Source of the DNA: Limnobaculum xujianqingii
Lineage (GTDB): Bacteria > Pseudomonadota > Gammaproteobacteria > Enterobacterales > Enterobacteriaceae
Length of the DNA stretch: 64,000 nucleotides
Direction: 5' to 3'
Assembly (NCBI RefSeq): GCF_013394855.1
Contig: NZ_JABMLK010000002.1
Coordinates: 620,001 to 684,000 of the forward strand
The notes below the pieces were generated by a model. The model saw only the letters and a list, made by a program, of their open reading frames with translations. It searched no databases and was not told where the DNA came from. Below, piece after piece: positions 16,914 through 25,159 of the stretch. Positions within the stretch are counted from its first letter, which is position 1, and every line of letters begins with the position of its first letter. Both the position numbers and the translations under genes were made by a program.

Positions 16914-18196
16914 GATGATTTCCCAAATAATTGCTTCAGAGGTTCGATTAATTCATGGAATACTGCATTTCTGTAAACCGCAGAACGTTGCAGTAAACCG
17001 AATGAGTTATAGTTTCCTTTTATCCGACCATTTTCATCGCGTTCAGGTAATGCAGTAAAAGTGAAGATATCCTGCAGAATGATATTTTCACCTTCCATTC
17101 CCATCACTTCAGTAATGTTTATTACTTTGCGTGAACCGTCTGGCAGACGACTGACTTGTAATATTAAATTGATGGCTGATGCTATATTACGGCGAATAGC
17201 GACCAGGGGCAGGGCAGCACTGGACATCATGACCATACTTTCCAGACGAGCCAACGCATCACGAGGGGAGTTGGCATGTAAGGTTGACATGGAACCATCA
17301 TGACCGGTATTCATCGCCTGTAACATTTCAAAGGCTTCTTCGCCCCGGCACTCACCAACAATGATACGATCGGGGCGCATACGTAGTGAGTTAACCACTA
17401 AATTACGCATAGTGATCATTCCACGGTTTTCTGAACCGGCCATACGCGTTTCAAGGCGAACAACATGCGGCTGGAGAAGGCGCAATTCGGCGGCATCTTC
17501 TAATGTCAGCACACGCTCATCATCGCCAATATATTGCGACAATGCGTTGAGTAAGGTGGTTTTTCCGGAACCGGTTCCGCCTGAGACGATGATATTTACC
17601 CGGCAGCGTGCGGCAATCACCAGGAAATTCGCCATCATCTCGTTAATGCTGCCATATTCAATCAGATCGGAAAGGGTCTTCTTTCCTTTACCAAATTTAC
17701 GAATGGAAATTGAAGTTCCATCCAGTGCTATGGGGGATATAACCACGTTTAAACGACTGCCATCTGGCATTCTGGCATCTACCAGTGGCTGAGAGTCATC
17801 AATGCGGCGACCAACTTTAGAGACTAATCGACGAGCAATTTCCGTTAATTGTTCATTGCTGATAAATTTTTTATTTACGCGTTCAAGGCATCCGCCGCGT
17901 TCAACGTAAATATGGTTGGGACCATTGACCAAAATATCACTGATTGAATCATCCTCCATTAATTCTCGCAGAGGACCATAGCCGGTGATTTCATCGACAA
18001 TACTTTCAGTGAGTTGGTTTAAAGTATGACTTGATAGATAACGACCCGATGTTGTCACGACTCGTTGAATGTTTTCTGAAATCTCTTTTGTCAGTAAATC
18101 TCGATCATTCCTCAAGTCATTGAGTTTTTCCAAATCAATGTTTTTTAATACCTGTTCCCGAATTAAAAGTAGTGTAGGGGAGTTCTTTTTATCCAT
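16910..18196 (-). CDS. tadA: TadA/CpaF pilus assembly ATPase
   Basis: 428 residues, the normal length for CpaF/TadA. The Walker A motif is GGTGSGKT at residues 206-213; the Asp box (LTLEDAAELRL), Walker B region (RPDRIIVGECRGEEAFEML) and His box (GHDGSMSTLHANSPRDAL) follow in order. It powers Flp pilus assembly and perhaps retraction at the cytoplasmic face of TadB/TadC. The start lies 72 bp after tadZ. Confidence 0.95.
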   Translation of the reverse strand: MDKKNSPTLLLIREQVLKNIDLEKLNDLRNDRDLLTKEISENIQRVVTTSGRYLSSHTLNQLTESIVDEITGYGPLRELMEDDSISDILVNGPNHIYVERGGCLERVNKKFISNEQLTEIARRLVSKVGRRIDDSQPLVDARMPDGSRLNVVISPIALDGTSISIRKFGKGKKTLSDLIEYGSINEMMANFLVIAARCRVNIIVSGGTGSGKTTLLNALSQYIGDDERVLTLEDAAELRLLQPHVVRLETRMAGSENRGMITMRNLVVNSLRMRPDRIIVGECRGEEAFEMLQAMNTGHDGSMSTLHANSPRDALARLESMVMMSSAALPLVAIRRNIASAINLILQVSRLPDGSRKVINITEVMGMEGENIILQDIFTFTALPERDENGRIKGNYNSFGLLQRSAVYRNAVFHELIEPLKQLFGKSS

Positions 18197-18268
18197 ATCG
18201 GTTAGCTCAGTTATTAACCCGGATTATCCATAACTCTATTTATAGAATTAAAATCTGTTGTCGATTGA

Positions 18269-19408
18269 TTAGATTTTTTTGAAGAAAGACTTCAGGAAGC
18301 TCTTTGGACTGGACTCTACGTGCAAGGCTTTCTTACCCAACAACATGGCTGCAAATTGACGCAATTCCCCATCAATATTCTCATTCCTTTTCTTTGAGTC
18401 TTGTTGATAGGCGCGAGTGACATCAATTTTTTGTCCAAGATATTCTTCGATATCACTATCAGTGAGTTCGTTATTAATCTGGGGACGGTAGTTGTTCAGG
18501 CAAATAAACACTCTGGGCACATGGGATGTATTACCGGATAACCCGCTACGTGAAATATGGTCAATGACATTTTTCGCAATTCGCAGAGAAGATAAATCAC
18601 GGGTAATTAATAACAACACGCTATGGGAATATTTTAGGATGTAGTCAAGCCGTTCCTGAGAGCAGTTATAAACCGGATTATCAATAAAGATCATATTAAA
18701 ACGGTTAAAACTTTGGTCTTCATAGTGCCAGGGACGATCTTTCTGTTCCATTTTGACACTGATATTTTTATCAAAAGGCAAAATAGAACCATCCTTGGGT
18801 ATGGCTCTTCCCAGAAGTAAGTCAAGGTCTAAACTTCCTGCGGCTCCCTGAACCATTAACAGGGGGATGGTGCTGGCTCTTCCGGCGGTTTGTAGTAAAT
18901 CATAGCAAAATGATGATGCACCACTACCTCCTTTACATCCAAGAACGCTGAAGATAATCGAGCCGCGCATCAGAGTATTATTGGATTGTTCCAGTACGAA
19001 TTCAGGTAGTTCAGGTAGTTCAGGTAACTGGCTGGCAAGATGAAGATATGATGCCCCCAGTTTGTTAATTTCCCGGGCAAAGATAATTGAGTCGTTATCT
19101 CCCAGCAGAATACAACGGGTATTTACCGGAACTAATAATGCGATTGATTGCTGAAGCTTAGTGATATCCGTGCAGTTTTCGATATCTGCGACAATGACAT
19201 CCGCCCCCTGAGTAATGGTAACATCTGAAATACTTAAGAAACTCTGCATGATATTTTCTGTATCATCAATATCATACATAAGCAGAGTGCTATTGATTTC
19301 ATCCAATATCCGTTTGCGTGAAGAGATAATCGCCACTTTGTGTTGAATTTCGGAATTAATAGCGCTGGCTTTATTCTGCTCTAATTTGTCATCGTTGAAT
19401 AATTTCAT
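18269..19408 (-). CDS. tadZ: TadZ/CpaE-like ParA-type localisation protein
   Basis: 379 residues. The N-terminal 130 residues resemble a degenerate receiver domain. The C-terminal domain is of ParA/MinD type: the deviant Walker A is KGGSGASS at residues 159-166, where the usual second Lys is Ala, a feature common in TadZ. TadZ proteins mark the site of pilus assembly, often a cell pole. A short PELPELPE repeat (three copies of a 9-base unit) lies between the domains. It sits between rcpA and tadA. Confidence 0.85.
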   Translation of the reverse strand: MKLFNDDKLEQNKASAINSEIQHKVAIISSRKRILDEINSTLLMYDIDDTENIMQSFLSISDVTITQGADVIVADIENCTDITKLQQSIALLVPVNTRCILLGDNDSIIFAREINKLGASYLHLASQLPELPELPEFVLEQSNNTLMRGSIIFSVLGCKGGSGASSFCYDLLQTAGRASTIPLLMVQGAAGSLDLDLLLGRAIPKDGSILPFDKNISVKMEQKDRPWHYEDQSFNRFNMIFIDNPVYNCSQERLDYILKYSHSVLLLITRDLSSLRIAKNVIDHISRSGLSGNTSHVPRVFICLNNYRPQINNELTDSDIEEYLGQKIDVTRAYQQDSKKRNENIDGELRQFAAMLLGKKALHVESSPKSFLKSFFKKI

Positions 19409-19435
19409 ATTTAAAATTCCAGATACATTGACTGC

Positions 19436-20893
19436 CTATTTAGAAAATCCACCGCGATTCAGGAAATTGTGGGTATTCTGAGAAAGTCTGTCTTCATATG
19501 TGACTTCATCTACGTTGACATTGAAGAACAGCTGGCTGCTGTTGCTTTTGTTGTAATCGGGTAAATAGATTGGTTGATTGGATGTGACAGGCCTGACAAG
19601 GTTAACCGTCGCAAATACTACCAGCTCGGTTTTCTCTCGTTGTGTACTTGAATTGCGTGCTAATGCACCAAGAATAGGAATTTCACCAATAAAAGGAACT
19701 TTGCCTAAGGTTTCTTTATCATTTTCACTTAATAAACCACCAATAACAAAACTGTCACCGTCGGCTAATTCAATGGTCGAGCTTGAACGACGAGTGACCA
19801 GAGTAGGGATGTTATAAGTATTGTAAGCATAGGAACCGGAAACGCTGCTGATCTCATTGGATAAATACAGTTTGATCTTCTGCTTTTTCTCTACCTTGGC
19901 AGCAATACTTAATTTTATTCCATACTCTTTATAAGTGACTGACGTTCCTTCGTTATTGTCATTTTTTGTTAGAATTGGAATTTCTCCGCCTACCAAAAAG
20001 TCGGCTGTTTCACCGGATAAGACGGTCAGATTCGGCTGGGCCATGATTCGGGCAACAGAATCATTCTGGATAGCATTAATCGTATTACTGATATTTTTAG
20101 AGTCGAACCCACCTTTAAATCCTATCAAACTAAAGACACCGGGGTTATTCGCCGTTGTTCCGCCAGTCATAATGCTGTCGAGAGTCAGGCTACTCCAGTC
20201 AATACCTAATGCATCAGTAAAACTCTTACTGACTTCAACAACCGTTAACTGAACATTAACCTGGTTGGTATTCAGAAGCTGCATACGATTGATGACATTT
20301 TCATATCGTCTGTTTTTCATGAAACCAATATCTTTCACTTTACTCGTTTCACCGATGTTTCTTGTCGAATCCTTTTCGTCGTCTCTTACGCCGCTGATGG
20401 TGGCGCCTACCAGGCGATAGATGGCATCCATACTTTCTTCATCGGAGACTGTACCGCTAATGATATAAGTCACTTTATCGGCATTAGCGTCACCAACAAA
20501 ACGGGTTATTTCGATATTATTTCCGGGAAATTCTTTGCTGACCCTTTGGTTGAGGTCGCCGAGGAAAGGGTCAACACTGATATTACGTTTGAGTAATACT
20601 TTTGAGTTTTTTCCATAAACGATTAACTCAGAATTTCCGGTGCTTTTTGCATAGATAACGATATTTTTATCATTAATTACTTTGTAATCAGCGACGCGAG
20701 GATTAGAGACAAATACCGTCTCCAGACCCGCTGGCACACTGATATTTCTCGACTGGCCATATTTCAGGAAAATTGAATTTGCCGAGGCGGCATTGCTGAT
20801 GGCAAAAAACAGGACTAATGCCATCAGCGAATATGACAGCATTCGGATAGTGGCCTTACCGAATATGAAAACGTGCATACATAACCTTTTCAT
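19436..20893 (-). CDS. rcpA: RcpA/CpaC outer-membrane secretin
   Basis: 485 residues from the ATG at 20893, which has AAGGGAT upstream; the longer frame to 20932 lacks this. It has an N-terminal signal segment (SLMALVLFFAISNAASA), the BON/pilus-secretin N-domain (FLKYGQSRNISVPAGLETVFVSNP) and the secretin core (LTVLSGETADFLVGGEIPI, FVIGGLLSENDKETLGKVPFIGEIPILGALARN). It forms the outer-membrane pore for the Flp pilus. Confidence 0.93.
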   Translation of the reverse strand: MKRLCMHVFIFGKATIRMLSYSLMALVLFFAISNAASANSIFLKYGQSRNISVPAGLETVFVSNPRVADYKVINDKNIVIYAKSTGNSELIVYGKNSKVLLKRNISVDPFLGDLNQRVSKEFPGNNIEITRFVGDANADKVTYIISGTVSDEESMDAIYRLVGATISGVRDDEKDSTRNIGETSKVKDIGFMKNRRYENVINRMQLLNTNQVNVQLTVVEVSKSFTDALGIDWSSLTLDSIMTGGTTANNPGVFSLIGFKGGFDSKNISNTINAIQNDSVARIMAQPNLTVLSGETADFLVGGEIPILTKNDNNEGTSVTYKEYGIKLSIAAKVEKKQKIKLYLSNEISSVSGSYAYNTYNIPTLVTRRSSSTIELADGDSFVIGGLLSENDKETLGKVPFIGEIPILGALARNSSTQREKTELVVFATVNLVRPVTSNQPIYLPDYNKSNSSQLFFNVNVDEVTYEDRLSQNTHNFLNRGGFSK

Positions 20894-20972
20894 TATTGAT
20901 ATCCCTTGATGATGCTTTGATCGAATAACCATGCCTTAGCGGCACCAAAAAACTACCAGTGAATGCGATTGT

Positions 20973-21836
20973 TTAACCACGTAGTTCATGGACGGTCTGT
21001 TTAGTTTCTGTACCACTGGAATTGGTATCAAGAATGACATCTTCTGAAACGGGCCACATGGCCTCAACATCCGGAAGAATGGATTTGTCGTTGATCGCAT
21101 GTTCTTTCTGTGAGGCTGGAAATATGATTAGTTTCGCTTTATCTTCCAGGCCTTTCAGGAGTTTAACGTCTTTATCTTTGAGTTCAGTGATTAACTGGCT
21201 TCCGCTTTCTATGACCGGAACACCATTTCTATCAACGACTTTTGCAGGTCGAAGGGCAAGCACCCGGCGATCTTTTAGCAGTGGTTTAAGGCGTGTATCT
21301 TCAATGGATAAACTGGGAGAGACGATTTCTTCACTGCCATCGTTCAATATTTTTCTACCATAAGCCAGATAGATATCAACGCCCTGGCCAGCCTTAAGAT
21401 TATCGAAAAGGTAGTTATCATTTTGAGATAACTGGAAGGTATAAAGTACATTTCCTGGCTGTAAAAACATGGCTAAATATTCAGGGGAATCCGGTTCAAT
21501 GAGTGATGAAACAGGAATTAGTGCGCCTTCTGCAACCGCGGTATTCACAACCGATGTTGTCAGTGATTTAGTGCCTATTGAGTATTGTCTTTTTTCGTCA
21601 CTGCCCTGAGAAATTTTCATTGTTTGTAAACGAAAATCGTCAGTATTTAATACGGTATTAGCCGTAATATCTTTTAAAGTGATGGCAACAGTAATGGTCT
21701 CTTGTGCCGGTTCTACTGGATTAGCGGTGACCTGAACGGGTGCTGGTTGAGGTTCGGGTTTGCTTAATATCAGGAAAAGGCCAATTATTCCAATAACTGT
21801 CATGATGATATAAATAACCAGGACATTTTTCTTCAT
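20973..21836 (-). CDS. rcpC: RcpC/CpaB pilus assembly protein
   Basis: 287 residues with one N-terminal membrane anchor (VLVIYIIMTVIGIIGLFLILS), a SAF/CpaB domain (ITVAITLKDITANTVLNTDDFRLQTMKIS) and a periplasmic remainder (LFDNLKAGQGVDIYLAYGRK). RcpC/CpaB is thought to work with the secretin at the cell wall. It is the second gene of the operon, 247 bp after flp and separated from it by three hairpins. Confidence 0.88.
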   Translation of the reverse strand: MKKNVLVIYIIMTVIGIIGLFLILSKPEPQPAPVQVTANPVEPAQETITVAITLKDITANTVLNTDDFRLQTMKISQGSDEKRQYSIGTKSLTTSVVNTAVAEGALIPVSSLIEPDSPEYLAMFLQPGNVLYTFQLSQNDNYLFDNLKAGQGVDIYLAYGRKILNDGSEEIVSPSLSIEDTRLKPLLKDRRVLALRPAKVVDRNGVPVIESGSQLITELKDKDVKLLKGLEDKAKLIIFPASQKEHAINDKSILPDVEAMWPVSEDVILDTNSSGTETKQTVHELRG

Positions 21837-21966
21837 TGTAAGACATCCCTAATCTCAAGAGTTATAACAAGTGTGATATATTAATTTTTGCCATTTGATA
21901 ATTAATTATTTTTGGCATAGCTACCGCACGGATTTTACTTCCGGTGTTTTTATAAAGTTATTTTTT

Positions 21967-22003
21967 TATAAAAGCGTTGATAAGCGTTATCAACGCTTTT
22001 ATA
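21967..22003. terminator. Perfect 17-bp stem with 3-base loop in the flp-rcpC gap
   Basis: The sequence from 21967 to 21983 is the exact reverse complement of 21987-22003, with GCG between. The arm ends in GCTTTTATA. It is the last of three hairpins after flp and may act as a partial terminator or an mRNA end-stabiliser, so that pilin mRNA exceeds that of the assembly genes. Confidence 0.6.
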
Positions 22004-22019
22004 GTTAATGACACGTCAA

Positions 22020-22048
22020 ACTTCATTTACCGTTAATATAAATGAAGT
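22020..22048. terminator. Second hairpin in the flp-rcpC gap
   Basis: ACTTCATTTA (22020-22029) and TAAATGAAGT (22039-22048) form a 10-bp stem with a nine-base loop. It lies between the two other hairpins of this gap. Confidence 0.45.
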
Positions 22049-22055
22049 CGTTAAT

Positions 22056-22088
22056 AATAAAGCGCACCCTGACCTGAAGCGCTTTATT
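22056..22088 (-). terminator. First hairpin after flp, including its stop codon
   Basis: AATAAAGCGC and GCGCTTTATT form a 10-bp stem with a 13-base loop, followed on the minus strand by ATTATTAA. The flp stop codon is inside the 5' arm. This is the most likely early termination point for a short flp message. Confidence 0.55.
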
Positions 22089-22320
22089 CTGGTGATTCAA
22101 TTAGCCCTTCAACGCGTTCCTTCAAGGTTTCAAATGTACCTGTAAGCATTTCGCTGACCGGACCAGTTGAACCGAAAACAACCATTACCACAGCAGTAAC
22201 ACCGGCAACAACGACGGCATATTCAATAGCCGTTACGCCTTTTTCGCTGTTAGCAAACTTTTTAATGGCTTGTTTCGCCTGTACCAGTTTGATATATCCA
22301 CTTATAGTTATGTCATTCAT
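22084..22320 (-). CDS. flp: Flp/Fap-type major pilin
   Basis: 78 residues. The prepilin leader ends in EKG at residue 28, followed by VTAIEYAVVVAGVTAVVMVVFG, the Flp signature with Glu at +5 and Tyr at +6 of the mature protein. The mature pilin is about 50 residues, typical of Flp. TadV would cut after Gly28. The ATG has a strong ribosome site (GGAGG, eight bases upstream). It is the first gene of the operon and transcribed divergently from a ToxR-like regulator. Confidence 0.95.
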   Translation of the reverse strand: MNDITISGYIKLVQAKQAIKKFANSEKGVTAIEYAVVVAGVTAVVMVVFGSTGPVSEMLTGTFETLKERVEGLIESPE

Positions 22321-22799
22321 TATGGTTCCTCCGTTTTTCCTTTTGTTTAATAAAACGTCTTACATCTTTCTGTCTTTTTTTACTTTATTTACATTACATT
22401 AATGTTGTTAATATAAAAAATGTTTATTTCTCTTGGTTTTATATTGATAACGCAGTGTCAACGATTGATTAATAAGCCATGATTTGAGTTAAATGTGAAA
22501 TTTATATAAAACATATGGTTATGTTGCTTTTAACTATGCGTTAATAACTATTTTCGATTTTATTTTTAGTTATTTTATATTTAAATTTTTGTTTTTATCT
22601 GTTGTTATTTTTGTTCGCGAATAAAATTTGGATTACATCTAATTAACATGCTATACATTGATATAAAAACCGGACTTTCATCACAAAACATAGGTTTTGG
22701 TTTATTATTTCCTTGTGCTTACGTGTTGGTTGGATATATAAAATAGCGTGTTAATAATTTCGTAATAATCTATTTTATAAGTGTTATAGGGTGTTTTTT
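22321..22799. promoter_or_regulatory. AT-rich divergent control region between flp and the ToxR-like regulator
   Basis: 479 bp without a supported gene. It is very rich in A and T, which suits an H-NS-silenced or foreign promoter. It must hold the promoters for the pilus operon (minus) and the regulator (plus). A TTGACA lies on the minus strand near 22460, but no well-spaced -10 box follows, so I do not name a promoter. AAAATAG and CTATTTT form a wide inverted repeat near 22740-22777, just before the regulator. Confidence 0.6.
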
Positions 22800-23339
22800 A
22801 TGCTTGATGATTCGAAGGAAAGAAAGTTTTCTATCGATTTGCAAAATGGTTGTATAGCAATATTCATAGAATCAATGCCTAACGAAATTGTCATTTATAT
22901 ATATTATGATGAAGTTAAAGGGTATATTTTTAATATATTGAGAGAGTTAAGCCCGCTTGAATCGAGTATACTTTTTGTTCTCTTATCTAATTCTGGTCAT
23001 ATAATCAGCAATACTACTCTTCAACGGAGTGGCCTCAGTGATAAATTAATTACCAGTAATAATTTGCGGCAGCTAATCTTATCTCTTCGCTCTTTACTGA
23101 TGGATTGTGATAAACCCCATCGTGTGATTAAAAATAAACCACGAATAGGATATGGGATTTATCATGTGCAAGTTTTTTACGAAACGATAGATTTATATCT
23201 CGCTCAATCCAAAGATTCAGATAAGAACGACCGCAAACATGCTCTTACTTGCGAAGTGGAAAGGGATAGAGATAAGGAAAAAGAAACAGAAAAAGACAGG
23301 GACAAAGATAATGTCTCTCAGTGTAAAAAAAACGAATAA
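22800..23339 (+). CDS. ToxR/CadC-like winged-helix regulator, zero-frame part
   Basis: 179 residues from the ATG at 22800 (ribosome site AGGGTG; a GTG at 22791 is the alternative). Residues about 45-125 match an OmpR/ToxR-type winged helix: LSPLESSILFVLLSNSGHIIS, then NNLRQLILSLRSLLMD and RVIKNKPRIGYGI, the final wing. A highly charged linker (RDRDKEKETEKDRDKD) follows, and the frame stops right after eight A at 23325-23332. The part after the stop, in the -1 frame, encodes a membrane helix and a further domain. The protein probably controls the divergent flp operon; that is inference from position. Confidence 0.8.
   Translation: MLDDSKERKFSIDLQNGCIAIFIESMPNEIVIYIYYDEVKGYIFNILRELSPLESSILFVLLSNSGHIISNTTLQRSGLSDKLITSNNLRQLILSLRSLLMDCDKPHRVIKNKPRIGYGIYHVQVFYETIDLYLAQSKDSDKNDRKHALTCEVERDRDKEKETEKDRDKDNVSQCKKNE
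23325..23333 (+). promoter_or_regulatory. A8 run containing the slippery heptamer A-AAA-AAC
   Basis: In the zero frame of the regulator the codons are TGT AAA AAA AAC GAA TAA. The heptamer at 23327-23333 is A AAA AAC in the phase needed for -1 ribosomal frameshifting, and A8 is also prone to transcript or replication slippage. A -1 shift here bypasses the stop at 23337 and enters the frame of the membrane domain. Confidence 0.65.
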
Positions 23340-23785
23340 ATTTTAGGCAGACAATTCTCGGGTGCACTAAATTAACCTCTAAAGCTATTAGCATTCTCTC
23401 TTTTCTGTTCTTTTGTATCATCACCTGGATGGTTTCAAATCACAACAAAGCTTCTGATGATCTGGCAAATTTTTCGCTTAGCACACATAGTGAGAGCATA
23501 GTAAATAATAAATTGAAAATAATTGCTTTTCACCGGGGTAATGATTATGCGCCGTACATACAATCAATAAAAAATGCTTTTATGAAATACCTTGCTTTAG
23601 ATAATAATCAGAAATCTGTCAAAATAATGATTTTCAGCTCTCATGGCTCGATCTTACTAAGTTGTATCTATGATCAAGAGCAATTTCTTTTTCAACATTT
23701 TCAGTTAACCGAAAAAAGATTCTCCTCAAATTTATCCATTGATGAAATTGCCCGTCAGTGTATGCATATCTCCACTCAACCATAG
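23327..23785 (+). CDS. Membrane and periplasmic part of the ToxR-like regulator, -1 frame
   Basis: This frame is open from 23327 to 23785 but has no usable start until the ATG at 23429, and no ribosome site there. Translated from the A8 run it gives a short basic linker, a membrane helix (AISILSFLFFCIITWMV) and about 115 residues that would lie in the periplasm (KIIAFHRGNDYAPYIQSIKNA, two cysteines in LLSCIYDQ and IARQCMH). Joined to the winged-helix part it gives about 328 residues in the order of ToxR, CadC and PsaE regulators. It could be joined by frameshifting or slippage, or it may be a frameshifted pseudogene. Confidence 0.6.
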   Translation, partial: KKRINFRQTILGCTKLTSKAISILSFLFFCIITWMVSNHNKASDDLANFSLSTHSESIVNNKLKIIAFHRGNDYAPYIQSIKNAFMKYLALDNNQKSVKIMIFSSHGSILLSCIYDQEQFLFQHFQLTEKRFSSNLSIDEIARQCMHISTQP

Positions 23786-24745
23786 ATTGAATCGAAATCG
23801 ACCTGGTAGATGCCTTAAAGTTAGTTAAGTTGGTTTAAAAAAGAGAGACTCATGTAGCGTTAAGCCTGTTTCTATCGGCAATTTGCAGTAAGCGACATAA
23901 CTTGCCATAAATTATATTTTATCACCTTTCAATTTATTGTAATTGGAAGCAAATAAATATTGTCTGTTTTTGATATTTCCCCTGAGCAGCCGATCTGGTT
24001 ATTTCAGTATTTATGCTATGCATGCTGTTCCTCTGTTCCTGATTAATTATTTATTTAGTATTCATGTGATTAAATTATTTTTAAAATTTAAATGTATTTA
24101 ATTAGTTATTAGTTATTAGTTATTAGTTATTAGTTATGCGTTACTAAATTATTTTTAACGTTGTTTTTTATCATTATTTAAAATAGAAAAATCTATTAGA
24201 AAAGTTTTATTAACTACGTATTAGACTAAATAACATTAATAATTTCAATTGAAGACAACGCTTTGGATTTAGTTATTGTTATTTTTATTTTCTTTGGAGT
24301 GTTGTGCTGGTTTTGTTATGTTGATTGATATTATTGTTTGTACTTTAATTTATTTGTCGCGTAAGAATTTATTATTTTAATTTTTTCATTTATTTTATGC
24401 TGACCCATTCTGAGGGAATGGAGATGATACTATCTATATACTTGTTTGTTCCCTTTGATAGTAGCTATAGAGAATAGCTATATTCATCTGCCATTAGGCA
24501 ATGGCTAGCTTATTGATAATGCGTTTGATGCTATTGATTAAGTATATAAAAACACATATTTGAAATAAGACTTTAGCATGAAAATGAGCGGTGTTGATAT
24601 GTAATCTTTGGTGGGAAATGGGTATGGAGAACCGTATTACCCGACAAGTATTGGTCAATTATCGATGTCGAAAACCAGTAAGTTTTTAGATGAGCAGGTA
24701 TGTCCTGTTAATAAGAATGACAGACGGCTATCAGGAGAAAATGAA
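23786..24745. other. AT-rich gene-free stretch
   Basis: 960 bp with no supported gene. It is AT-rich with many stops in all frames and holds a 7-bp tandem repeat (24101-24137) and small hairpins, such as GCCATT/AATGGC at 24490-24505. It looks like silenced or decayed horizontally acquired DNA at the edge of the pilus island. Confidence 0.6.
24101..24137. repeat. ATTAGTT tandem repeat, five copies
   Basis: Five exact copies of the heptanucleotide ATTAGTT followed by AT. Seven-base repeats change copy number by slippage; here it lies about 600 bp upstream of the zinc-ribbon gene and is not inside a supported gene. Confidence 0.95.
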
Positions 24746-24928
24746 ATGGTTATCAAAAATGTGCCTTGTTGCTACTGCTTACAAATACATTCAGTCAGAA
24801 AATATGGTAAGGCAAAATCGGGATATCAACGGTATATGTGCAGATCTTGTCAAAGAACTTTTCAGATAAAATATGTTTATTCAGCCTACAAAGATCGAGA
24901 GGAGAAATATACCAAAGCGGGTAAGTAA
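24746..24928 (+). CDS. Small InsA-like zinc-ribbon protein
   Basis: 60 residues from the ATG at 24746, which has AGGAG eight bases upstream; an open frame to 24608 has no ribosome site. It contains CCYCLQIHSVRKYGKAKSG, QRYMCRSCQRTF and QIKYVYSAYK, closely resembling the zinc ribbon at the N-terminus of IS1 InsA (two Cys pairs, then the RTW/F-Q-x-x-Y-x-Y segment). The helix-turn-helix part of InsA and InsB are absent. It is either a remnant of an IS1-family element or a free-standing DNA-binding protein; the good start site favours expression. Confidence 0.6.
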   Translation: MVIKNVPCCYCLQIHSVRKYGKAKSGYQRYMCRSCQRTFQIKYVYSAYKDREEKYTKAGK

Positions 24929-25159
24929 ATCATCGATTTTTAAAACAAAAAATGGGCGGCGATATACGCTATCTATATGTTTAATTTGTGTTCAATGAAA
25001 ACAATGAATGAACAGAAAATTGAAACTGTTGTCATTAAGAATCATAAGGTAAGAAAGTAGAACCAGTCATTTTTTGATGTCCCGATCGCTTTTGAGGATA
25101 TCAAACGGAATGTCTTCTGCGCCCTCCATATCGAAGAGCGCATTTTCATTTTAAAAGTT
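24929..25159. other. Intergenic stretch before the glycosyltransferase gene
   Basis: 231 bp with no gene I can support. At about 25060-25145 both strands have short open frames with a coding-like look (on the plus strand FFDVPIAFEDIKRN, on the minus strand FDMEGAEDIPFDILKS), which may be a remnant of a lost gene. Confidence 0.4.

Noticed and set aside
17361..17792. 143-codon plus-strand frame opposite tadA
   Set aside because: Antisense of a strongly conserved ATPase gene; a shadow.
24608..24745. N-terminal extension of the zinc-ribbon protein
   Set aside because: No ribosome site at 24608, while a strong one precedes the ATG at 24746.
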